Assembly (NCBI GenBank): GCA_964640965.1
Contig: CAZXJB010000049.1
Span: 1-18,076, forward strand
DNA length: 18,076 nt
Direction: 5' to 3'
DNA from: HRBIN12 sp964640965
GTDB lineage: Bacteria; Actinomycetota; UBA4738; HRBIN12
Below are positions 8,487-14,144 of this stretch, one piece after another. Position numbers and translations under genes: made by a program. The notes below the pieces were generated by a model. The model made no database searches and had not been told where the DNA came from. It saw nothing but the letters and a program-made list of their open reading frames with translations. Numbering within the stretch: the first letter of the stretch is position 1; every line of letters starts with the position of its first letter.

Positions 8487-9317
8487 TCATCCGCGGTCCA
8501 AGGGCACGTTCTCGCTCGGCGCCCACCGCTCCGGCAGGGGCTTGGCCGCGAGCTCCTCGATGAAGCTCACGCACTCCGCCACCGCGGCCTCGAGGAGGAT
8601 CCGCCCCTTCTCGGCGGTTGCCTTCCTCGGAGCGCCGTGGACGCCCGTGTGCGAGATCGCGTTCCACCAGGGCATGAGCTTCAGGGGCCCGTCCGACCAG
8701 TCCATCCAGGCGTGGGGCCCTTCCGGGAAGCTGTTCTCGTCCACCGCTCGGTCCATGTCCACGGCGTCGGGGTCGATCGCCAGGTAGATCGAGGTCTCGA
8801 GCTCGCACGCGTGCCCCATGCCGCCGCGCCCGGACTCCCGCACCTCCGCGATCACGCGCTGGGCCTCCTCGCTCGTGAGGTAGAAGGCCGAGGCGCAGAG
8901 GACGTCGGGGTGCTGCAGACCGACGAGCCGGGCCGCGACGTCGAGCAACGGGATGTTCGACCCGTGCCCGTTCAGGTACAGGATCCGCTTGAAGCCGTGG
9001 TGGGCGAGGGACCGCCCGACGTCCACGGCGTGGTCGACGAACGTCTTCCAGCCGATCGAGATCGGTCCGGGGAAGTCCATGTGGTGGGGCGTGTAGCCGT
9101 GCACGAGCGTCGGCAGCAGCACGACGCGGCCGGGGATCCGCTCCGCCGCGCGCCGGCAGATCTCGGTCGCGATCCGCGAGTCGGCGTCGATCGGCAAGTG
9201 CGGGCCGTGATCCTCGAGCACGCCGACGGGGATCAGGCAGACCCGGTCCTCGGCGACGGCCCGGCGCACCTCGGGCCAGGTCAGGCGCTCGTAGAGCAGC
9301 GGGGTCGTCCAGGCCAT
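8487..9317 (-). CDS. Creatininase family metal-dependent amidohydrolase
   Basis: Creatininase-fold enzymes hydrolyse cyclic or linear amides, such as creatinine or formamides in cofactor biosynthesis, using a two-metal centre. This one has 276 residues. Candidate metal ligands are Glu35 and His37 in LEDHGPH, Asp46 in DAD, His118 in NGHGSN, and Glu172/Glu174 in GHACELETS, where His169 is also conserved. The family start usually reads Gx(E)QHGPH; here it is EDHGPH. The ATG at 9317 is fixed by AGGAGGAG upstream; the longer in-frame extension is not supported. It lies 61 bases after the PuuD-like gene and upstream of the ABC importer, which suggests it acts on an imported amide or peptide-like compound. 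The exact substrate is unknown. Confidence 0.9.
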   Translation of the reverse strand: MAWTTPLLYERLTWPEVRRAVAEDRVCLIPVGVLEDHGPHLPIDADSRIATEICRRAAERIPGRVVLLPTLVHGYTPHHMDFPGPISIGWKTFVDHAVDVGRSLAHHGFKRILYLNGHGSNIPLLDVAARLVGLQHPDVLCASAFYLTSEEAQRVIAEVRESGRGGMGHACELETSIYLAIDPDAVDMDRAVDENSFPEGPHAWMDWSDGPLKLMPWWNAISHTGVHGAPRKATAEKGRILLEAAVAECVSFIEELAAKPLPERWAPSENVPLDRG

Positions 9318-9375
9318 GGCTCCTCCTGTCGTGGGCCGCGTGCGACCCGAGCGACCCACCCCCCGGACGGGGTCG

Positions 9376-9381
9376 ATGCTA
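9376..9381 (-). promoter_or_regulatory. -10-like hexamer upstream of the creatininase-family gene
   Basis: TAGCAT on the minus strand (9381-9376) lies 58 bases before the ATG at 9317, and its first three bases are the TAG stop of the preceding gene. It resembles the other TAnnnT boxes of the window. No -35 box was identified, and it may be coincidence. Confidence 0.25.
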
Positions 9382-10110
9382 CCGCGCGCGCCCCCCGGCC
9401 GCCCCGGCGAGCGCGTCGAAGAGTCGCTGCTGAGCCGGGTCGCCCGCGGCGGTGTCCTCTGGGTGCCACTGGACGCCCACCATCCAGCCCTCGCCCTCGC
9501 GCTCGATCGCCTCGACGAGCCCGTCGGGCGCCCAGCCGGTGGCAAGGAGCCCCTCGCCGAGCCGCTCGACGCCCTGGTGGTGGTGGGACGAGCAGGTGAG
9601 GACCTCGGCGCCCGCGGCCCGGGCGACCCGTGAGCCGGGCGCGAGGCGCACCTCGTGCAGGAGCTCGTCCTCGCCGCTCGGCGTGCCGTGGGGCTGGTAC
9701 CGCGGATCGTCGGGGAGGTGCTGGTGGAGCGTGCCGCCGAAGGCGACGTTCATGACCTGCATGCCGCGGCACACGCACAGGGTGGGGAGCCCGCGCCGCT
9801 CGGCCTCGTGCAGCAGCGCGATCTCGAGGTCGTCGCGGTCGGGCTCCAGGCCGTAGAGCTCGGCGTGGGGCTCCTGCCCGTACCGCGCGGGCTCCACGTC
9901 CCCGCCGCCGACGAGCAGGAGGCCGTCGAACCGGTCGAGGAGCTCGGCGGGGGAGCGGGGGTCCCCCGGCAGGAGGAGCGTCGGGATGGCCCCGGCGCGC
10001 CGCAGGGCCTCGACGTAGCCCTCGGGGACGCCGTAGCCGCCGACGACCCAGCCCCGGACCCGCCCCGGCCGCAGGTGGTAGGCGACGACGGCGATCTCGG
10101 GCGCGTCCAC
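9379..10110 (-). CDS. Gamma-glutamyl-gamma-aminobutyrate hydrolase-like class I glutamine amidotransferase (peptidase C26)
   Basis: Peptidase C26 enzymes (PuuD-like) cleave gamma-glutamyl bonds, for example in gamma-glutamylated polyamine products. The protein has 243 residues and the triad is present: Cys114 in CVCRGMQ, with His216 and Glu218 in VQWHPE. GLLLVGGGDVEPARYG (64-79) and the His-rich SSHHHQGV (174-181) are typical of the family. The GTG at 10110 starts two bases after the upstream stop and directly precedes the first conserved strand (PEIAVVAY). The two amidotransferase genes are therefore probably co-transcribed and translationally coupled. A PuuB-like oxidoreductase is present at the right edge of the window, but on the other strand and 7 kb away. 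Confidence 0.9.
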   Translation of the reverse strand: MDAPEIAVVAYHLRPGRVRGWVVGGYGVPEGYVEALRRAGAIPTLLLPGDPRSPAELLDRFDGLLLVGGGDVEPARYGQEPHAELYGLEPDRDDLEIALLHEAERRGLPTLCVCRGMQVMNVAFGGTLHQHLPDDPRYQPHGTPSGEDELLHEVRLAPGSRVARAAGAEVLTCSSHHHQGVERLGEGLLATGWAPDGLVEAIEREGEGWMVGVQWHPEDTAAGDPAQQRLFDALAGAAGGRAR

Positions 10111-10112
10111 GC

Positions 10113-10832
10113 TCAGGACCGCTCCCGGACCACCTCGGCGAAGCGGCGGAAGAGCTCCCGCCCGCGTTCCTCGTGCGCGGCGGCGTGCCGCTCGACCTGG
10201 GCGAGCAGCTCGGCCGCGGTCACGCCCCAGCTCTCGGCGAGGTCCTCCTCGGCGTCGGCGATCCCGATCCACCAGGCGAGCTCGTGGGCGTCCACCTCCT
10301 GGTGGAACTGGATGCCCCAGGCGAGCTCGCCGACCCGGAAGGCCTGCACGCGCACGGCGTCGCCCGTGGCGAGGAGCTCGGCCCCCTCGGGCAGGTCGTA
10401 GGTGTCCTGGTGCCACTGGAAGACCAGGTCGCCGTCCTCGTACAGGGACAGGAGCCGGTCCTCCTTGGCGGCCGGCAGGGGTCGGAGCGGCGTGAAGCCG
10501 ACCTCCCTCACGGGGGCCCGATACACGCGCTGCCCGAGCGCGCGGGCGAGGAGCTGCGAGCCCAGGCAGATGCCGAGGTAGGGGAGCTCGCGCTCCACGG
10601 CCTCGCGGGTGAGCTCGCGGACGGCGGCGAGGTAGGGGTGCCGGTCGGTCTGGTCCACGTTCACGGTGCCGCCGAAGGTGATCACCCCGGCGACCGCCTC
10701 GAGCGGGGGCGGCTCGGCCCCCGGGGCCGTCATGTTCACCGTGAGGAGGTCGCACCCCGCCGCCGCGAGGGCGCCGGGGGCGACCCCGAACGTCTCGTAC
10801 TCGTCGTCGCGCACCAGCAGGACGGGCTTCAT
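10113..10832 (-). CDS. Class I glutamine amidotransferase (GMP synthase-like GATase1 domain)
   Basis: This is a stand-alone GATase1 protein of 239 residues with a full triad: Cys89 in GICLGSQLLA, and His177 and Glu179 in GIQFHQE. Gln replaces the more usual Pro in the final motif. GITFGG-like sequence (GVITFGG, 49-55) and FQWHQDTY (138-145) match GMP synthase-like GATases that act on small glutamylated or amide substrates. It could hydrolyse a gamma-glutamyl amide as its neighbour does, or donate ammonia to an unseen partner. No synthetase domain is attached or adjacent. The ATG at 10832 has no Shine-Dalgarno, but TACACT sits 8 bases upstream, which fits a leaderless transcript covering both amidotransferases. 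Confidence 0.9.
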   Translation of the reverse strand: MKPVLLVRDDEYETFGVAPGALAAAGCDLLTVNMTAPGAEPPPLEAVAGVITFGGTVNVDQTDRHPYLAAVRELTREAVERELPYLGICLGSQLLARALGQRVYRAPVREVGFTPLRPLPAAKEDRLLSLYEDGDLVFQWHQDTYDLPEGAELLATGDAVRVQAFRVGELAWGIQFHQEVDAHELAWWIGIADAEEDLAESWGVTAAELLAQVERHAAAHEERGRELFRRFAEVVRERS

Positions 10833-10840
10833 GGGCCCCG

Positions 10841-10846
10841 AGTGTA
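10841..10846 (-). promoter_or_regulatory. -10 hexamer for a probably leaderless amidotransferase transcript
   Basis: TACACT on the minus strand (10846-10841) ends 8 bases before the ATG at 10832. No ribosome-binding sequence is present in between. It places a promoter in the 46-base gap between the protease gene and the amidotransferase pair. Confidence 0.5.
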
Positions 10847-10878
10847 CGGGGCGCGAGCCGGCGGCGAGGAGCTCGGGC

Positions 10879-12168
10879 CTACACCGCCCGTCCGCAGCTC
10901 GGGCAGAAGCGCGCGTCCGGCTCGAGCGCGTGGCCGCAGCCCACGCAGAAGCGCGGATGTCCCGCGCTGGGGGCGGTGGCCGCCCCCAGGGCGCCCGCCG
11001 CCGCCGCGGGAGGCTGGAACCCGACGGCCCTGCCGGGGTCGACCGCCTGGGCGGCGTGGGGCGGTGCGCCGACCGCCTGCAGGGCGGGTGCGGGAGCCTG
11101 CCTCGTCCGACGTGTCAGGACGAGCACGAGGCCGCCGACCACGACGACGGCGGCGACGATCCCGACGATGGCGAGGACCGGGAAGCCTCCGCCGCCCGGC
11201 TCGGTCGGGGCCGCCGAGGGGGTCGCCGGCTGCTGCTGCGCCAGCCGTGAAGCCTCGACCTTCAGGTCCTGGGCCTGCTGATGGGTGGGGGACACGGCGA
11301 GCACCTCGTCCAGCTTCTCGACCGCGGTGCGGTAGTCGCCGGCGAAGAACGCATCGACCGCCTCGCGGTAGGTGACGTCGATGGGGCCCAGCTCGTTGGT
11401 GACCCCGTTCTGCGCCAGCACCTCGGCGACGATGGAGGAGGGCGTGATGAAGTTGAAGGCCTCGGTCTCACCGACGATCCCGAAGCTGTTCACGCCGATG
11501 ACCTCCCCCTCCAGGTTCACCGTGGGCCCCCCGCTCATCCCGCCGGACATGGCGGCGCTGACCTCGTACACGGGGACGAGGCCGCCCTCACGCGTCTTCT
11601 GGGCGTTGACCTGGCCGTCCTTGTACGTCGGCTCGTACGAGGCGTCGGTCACCTGGTCGGTGGAGCCCGGGTAGCCGACCGAGAGCACCGGTGTGCCGAT
11701 CGAGATGCTCGACGCGGGCGCGACGAGCACGGTGGGCAGGTCCGAGGCCTCGACCTTCAGGAGGGCGGCGTCGCCTTCGCTCAGAGGTCGGACGTCCACG
11801 ACGCGCGCGGGGAACGCCTCGCCGGTCGCGAGGCCGCCGGCCGCGACCCCTCGCTGCACGTAGACCTCGAGGTCCGGATCGGAGCCCCGCTCCTTCCCCT
11901 CGACGCCCCACATCGCGTGGGCCTCGTTCAGCCAGTAGTCGAAGTCGCGCCGGTAGATGTACCCCTGGTCCACGAGCCAGGCGACGGCCCTCGCGAGCGC
12001 GTTCCCGCGAGCTCCCTCCTCGCCGGGGTCGACGCAGTGGCCGGCCGTCACGATGTAGCCGTTCGGGTTCACGACGAAGCCCGTGCAGCGCGTCGCCCAC
12101 TCGAACGGGTACCCGTCGTTGACGTACCCCTGGAAGAAGAAGAGCTCGGAGGCCTTCGGCACCTTCAC
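10879..12168 (-). CDS. Trypsin-like serine protease with TPR-like stalk, membrane helix and C-terminal zinc ribbon
   Basis: A chymotrypsin/HtrA-fold protease body with His44 (TAGHC), Asp133 (EGDAALL) and Ser212 (GMSGGP), the expected triad. Residues 264-310 form helical TPR-like sequence (REAVDAFFAGDYRTAVEKL). A Pro/Thr linker, one membrane helix (about 329-351) ending RRTR, and a Pro/Ala-rich stretch follow. A four-cysteine zinc ribbon closes the protein (Cys408, 411, 422, 425). Predicted topology is protease outside and ribbon in the cytoplasm. The GTG at 12168 is only the first start in this frame, with no Shine-Dalgarno. The conserved sequence continues upstream of it (KQHWRAW), and a matching signal peptide lies in another frame at 12188-12346. 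This reading is therefore probably an N-terminally broken gene, or an intact gene with a sequencing indel. Confidence 0.8.
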   Translation of the reverse strand: MKVPKASELFFFQGYVNDGYPFEWATRCTGFVVNPNGYIVTAGHCVDPGEEGARGNALARAVAWLVDQGYIYRRDFDYWLNEAHAMWGVEGKERGSDPDLEVYVQRGVAAGGLATGEAFPARVVDVRPLSEGDAALLKVEASDLPTVLVAPASSISIGTPVLSVGYPGSTDQVTDASYEPTYKDGQVNAQKTREGGLVPVYEVSAAMSGGMSGGPTVNLEGEVIGVNSFGIVGETEAFNFITPSSIVAEVLAQNGVTNELGPIDVTYREAVDAFFAGDYRTAVEKLDEVLAVSPTHQQAQDLKVEASRLAQQQPATPSAAPTEPGGGGFPVLAIVGIVAAVVVVGGLVLVLTRRTRQAPAPALQAVGAPPHAAQAVDPGRAVGFQPPAAAAGALGAATAPSAGHPRFCVGCGHALEPDARFCPSCGRAV

Positions 12169-12187
12169 CCAGGCCCGCCAGTGCTGC

Positions 12188-12346
12188 TTAGACGATGGAG
12201 GGTCCGACGATCGCGGCCGCGCGCTGCTCGGGCGTGGGGGTCGTCGTGCCGGGGCTCGTCGTCTGGGCCGCCGCGATCGGGGTGGACGCGAGCAGCGCGG
12301 CCACCGCGCACAGGGGGAGGATGGATCGTGCCCACCGAGCGGACAT
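12188..12346 (-). pseudogene. Signal-peptide fragment, probable detached N-terminus of the trypsin-like protease
   Basis: A 52-codon frame from the ATG at 12346 encodes a textbook signal peptide: basic start (MSARWAR), hydrophobic core, and cleavage near PIAAAQ. The mature beginning TPEQRAAAIVGPSIV is the kind that precedes the first strand of secreted trypsin-like proteins. It stops at TAA (12190-12188). The protease frame continues at once as KQHWRAWVKVP, one base out of register. Loss of two bases within a Tyr codon at this stop, or one extra base, would explain the break. The two parts together would make one exported protein of ordinary layout. No strong ribosome-binding site is seen before the ATG. 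Confidence 0.65.
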
Positions 12347-12366
12347 CACGGGTCTTTTTCGTGCAT

Positions 12367-12388
12367 CCGGCCCGGCTCGCCGGGCCGG
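12367..12388. repeat. 22-bp GC palindrome between divergent genes
   Basis: CCGGCCCGGC at 12367-12376 and GCCGGGCCGG at 12379-12388 are perfect complements separated by TC. No T-tract follows on either strand, so it is not a standard terminator. It lies between the signal-peptide start (minus strand, 12346) and greA (plus strand, 12470), where an operator or a leader hairpin is plausible. Confidence 0.6.
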
Positions 12389-12453
12389 TATCCTCACGGC
12401 TCTCGACGCCGCTCCTTCCGTTGTCGGCACGGACGTGGACGGCTTGAGCGCGG

Positions 12454-12459
12454 TACAGT
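12454..12459 (+). promoter_or_regulatory. -10 hexamer for probably leaderless greA
   Basis: TACAGT ends 10 bases before the ATG at 12470, and the bases between (GCGTGCTCCC, plus one G) contain no ribosome-binding sequence. No clear -35 box is present. Transcription would begin within a few bases of the start codon. Confidence 0.5.
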
Positions 12460-12469
12460 GCGTGCTCCC

Positions 12470-13003
12470 ATGGAGCTGCCACCGGAGCTCGCCAACCGTC
12501 CGCCCCGTCCGCCCGGCCACCAGCCGACGGCGACGCTGACCCTCGACGCCTACCTGCGCCTGAAGGCCGAGCTCGAGGAGCTCAAGACGTCGGGGCGGGC
12601 CCGCATCGCCGAGCGCCTGAAGGCGGCGCGCGAGCACGGCGACATCCGCGAGAACGCCGAGTACGACGCCGCGAAGAACGAGCAGGCGCTCATGGAGGCG
12701 AGGATCCGCAACCTCGAGCGGATGCTGCGCGACCCCGAGATCATCGAGGCGCCGCCGGCCTCCGACGTGGTGACCGCCGGGATGCTCGTCACGATCCGTC
12801 CGCTCGACGAGGACGAGCCCGAGGACGAGACCTACCTGCTCGCCGAGCACGCCGAGGAGCGAGCGCCCGGCGTCCGGACGATCACGACGACCTCGCCGCT
12901 CGGCTCGGCCCTCCTCGGCAAGCGCCTCGACGACGAGGTCGCCTACGAGGCGCCGGGCGGGGTCTTCCATTACTTGATCGTGGGGTTCGAGCCGAGGCGG
13001 TAG
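12470..13003 (+). CDS. greA: Transcription elongation factor GreA
   Basis: GreA enters the secondary channel of RNA polymerase and triggers cleavage of backtracked transcripts. The 177 residues are slightly longer than the usual 158 or so because of a Pro-rich N-terminal extension of about 20 residues. Residues 24-90 form the antiparallel coiled coil, with the tip motif HGDIRENAEYDAAK (56-69); Asp58 and Glu61 correspond to the acidic residues that hold the catalytic magnesium. The C-terminal FKBP-like domain (about 100-175) keeps SPLGSALLGKRLDDEV and ends HYLIVGFEPRR. The ATG at 12470 is chosen because of the -10 box just upstream and because the frame before it overlaps the divergent gene. 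It heads a plus-strand group of four genes. Confidence 0.94.
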   Translation: MELPPELANRPPRPPGHQPTATLTLDAYLRLKAELEELKTSGRARIAERLKAAREHGDIRENAEYDAAKNEQALMEARIRNLERMLRDPEIIEAPPASDVVTAGMLVTIRPLDEDEPEDETYLLAEHAEERAPGVRTITTTSPLGSALLGKRLDDEVAYEAPGGVFHYLIVGFEPRR

Positions 13004-13020
13004 GCGGGCCCGCGGGGCGG

Positions 13021-13026
13021 TAGCCT
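13021..13026 (+). promoter_or_regulatory. -10 hexamer before the CDP-alcohol phosphatidyltransferase gene
   Basis: TAGCCT ends 9 bases before the ATG at 13036, and no Shine-Dalgarno lies between. It is of the same GGTAnnnTG type as the boxes before greA and the glutaryl-CoA dehydrogenase gene. It suggests a separate leaderless start after greA. Confidence 0.45.
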
Positions 13027-13035
13027 GCTCGCGGG

Positions 13036-13707
13036 ATGGGTGAGGCGCGCGGGCCCCGCGGGTCCGGGGAGATCCCGAGGCCGAAGGACATGCCCCCGCC
13101 GCGGGAGGCGGAGGGGGCGGCCGGCCCCGCGATGGCCCGGATCTTCGACTGGCCCTACCGCGCGCTGCTCGCCGGGGTGCTCGCGCTCGGCCTCTCCCCG
13201 ATGCAGCTCACCGTCCTCGGCCTGCTCACGAACGTCGCCCTCGGCGCGCTCCTGCTCCGCGGCGAGGCGCTCGCCGCGGGGATCCTGCTCGTGCCGGCCG
13301 GGGCCTTCGACGTGCTGGACGGGGCCGTCGCGCGGATGCGCGGCACCGCGAGCCGCCTGGGCGCCTTCACCGACGCCGTCCTGGACCGGGTCTCCGACGT
13401 GATCCTCTTCGGGTGCACGTTCTGGATGCTGGCGGCCCAGGGCCGGGATCTCGAGGCCGGGCTCGCCCTGGTCACGCTGGTCGTCTCCCTCGGCGTGAGC
13501 CACGTCCGGGCGGAGGCCGAGGCGGCCGGCGTGGCGCTCTCGGAGGGGCTCTTCCAGCGCCTGGAGCGCTACATCGCGATGGTCCTGGCGCTCACGGTGC
13601 CGGGGATGATGCTGCCGATGCTCGTGGTGCTCGCGACGCTCGGTGGGATCACGCTCACGCAGCGGGCCTGGAACGCCCTCACGCGGGTCGGCGCGGCGCA
13701 GGGCTGA
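13036..13707 (+). CDS. CDP-alcohol phosphatidyltransferase, phosphatidylinositol-phosphate-synthase-like
   Basis: Integral membrane enzyme that joins a CDP-diacylglycerol-type donor to an alcohol acceptor. The full active-site motif is visible: Asp92, Asp95-Gly, Ala-Arg100, Gly109, Asp113 and Asp117 (DVLDGAVAR...GAFTDAVLD). Several membrane helices surround it. The segment SLGVSHVRAEAEAAGV, then a GLFQRLERY motif, resembles the SYxRARAE...ERxER region of actinobacterial phosphatidylinositol-phosphate synthases. That is why I favour that class over plain phosphatidylglycerophosphate synthase, without certainty. Total length is 223 residues. The first 32 residues are a charged, Pro-rich extension. 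The ATG at 13036 is supported by the -10 box nearby, but a start at Met33 (13132) is possible. It lies 11 bases before the Rieske gene. Confidence 0.88.
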   Translation: MGEARGPRGSGEIPRPKDMPPPREAEGAAGPAMARIFDWPYRALLAGVLALGLSPMQLTVLGLLTNVALGALLLRGEALAAGILLVPAGAFDVLDGAVARMRGTASRLGAFTDAVLDRVSDVILFGCTFWMLAAQGRDLEAGLALVTLVVSLGVSHVRAEAEAAGVALSEGLFQRLERYIAMVLALTVPGMMLPMLVVLATLGGITLTQRAWNALTRVGAAQG

Positions 13708-13718
13708 AGGAGGGGCGG

Positions 13719-14048
13719 GTGGAGGACGGGTTCGAGCGGATCGGGTCCCTCGCCGAGGTCCCCGAGGGCGAGCTCCGCTGCTTCGAGCTCGCGCAGGGCC
13801 GGATCTGCGTGGTCCACGTCGAGAACGAGCTGTACGCGCTCGGCGACGAGTGCCCGCACGAGGGGTGCTCGCTCGCCGAGGGGGAGCTCGGCGAGCGCGA
13901 GGAGACGGTCGTCTGCCCCTGCCACGGGAGCGAGTTCGACCTGTGGACGGGGGAGCCGCTCGCCGGTCCGGCCTCCGACCCCGTGCCCGTGTACCCGATC
14001 CGCGTCCGCGACGGCTGGGTCGAGGTCCGCCCGGTGCCCGAGGACTGA
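13719..14048 (+). CDS. Rieske-type [2Fe-2S] ferredoxin-like protein
   Basis: Small soluble electron carrier of 109 residues. The Rieske ligands are complete: Cys45 and His47 in CPHEGCSL and Cys66 or Cys68 with His69 in CPCHGSEFD. The length and lack of a signal peptide or membrane anchor match the ferredoxin components of ring-hydroxylating dioxygenases and the small NirD/BphF-like group. The GTG at 13719 is set by AAGGAGGGG immediately upstream. It follows the phosphatidyltransferase gene closely and precedes trpB2 by 96 bases. No oxygenase, reductase or other obvious redox partner lies in the window, so its partner is unknown. Confidence 0.92.
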   Translation: MEDGFERIGSLAEVPEGELRCFELAQGRICVVHVENELYALGDECPHEGCSLAEGELGEREETVVCPCHGSEFDLWTGEPLAGPASDPVPVYPIRVRDGWVEVRPVPED

Positions 14049-14062
14049 GCCGGTCGATGGCG

Positions 14063-14092
14063 CCGGCGCCCGGCCGCGGGGGCTGGCGCCGG
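14063..14092 (+). terminator. GC hairpin after the Rieske gene, no U-tract
   Basis: CCGGCGCC (14063-14070) and GGCGCCGG (14085-14092) form an 8-bp stem with a 14-base loop. It follows the Rieske stop and precedes the TAGGCT box of trpB2. There is no T-run, so termination here is only a possibility. Confidence 0.3.
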
Positions 14093-14106
14093 GAGGCCCG
14101 CGCGGG

Positions 14107-14140
14107 TAGGCTGCGCGCCACACGAGCCGTACCGAGGAGG
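14107..14140 (+). promoter_or_regulatory. -10 hexamer and Shine-Dalgarno for trpB2
   Basis: TAGGCT at 14107-14112 is followed after 21 bases by GAGGAGG at 14134-14140, four bases before the GTG at 14145. Unlike most TAnnnT boxes in the window, this one leaves room for a leader that contains the ribosome-binding site. Confidence 0.45.
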
Positions 14141-14144
14141 ACCC

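Noticed and set aside
5647..8787. 1046-codon plus-strand open frame
   Set aside because: Antisense to the dppB and binding-protein genes, with no family motif and a composition (Arg, Val, Asp, His, Glu) typical of the complement of GC-rich coding DNA.
9361..9372. CCCC-GGAC-GGGG inverted repeat in the gap before the creatininase-family gene
   Set aside because: Four-base arms are expected by chance in such GC-rich sequence and no T-run follows.
12188..12970. 260-codon minus-strand frame opposite greA
   Set aside because: Only the final 52 codons (from 12346) form a meaningful signal peptide; the rest is antisense to greA.
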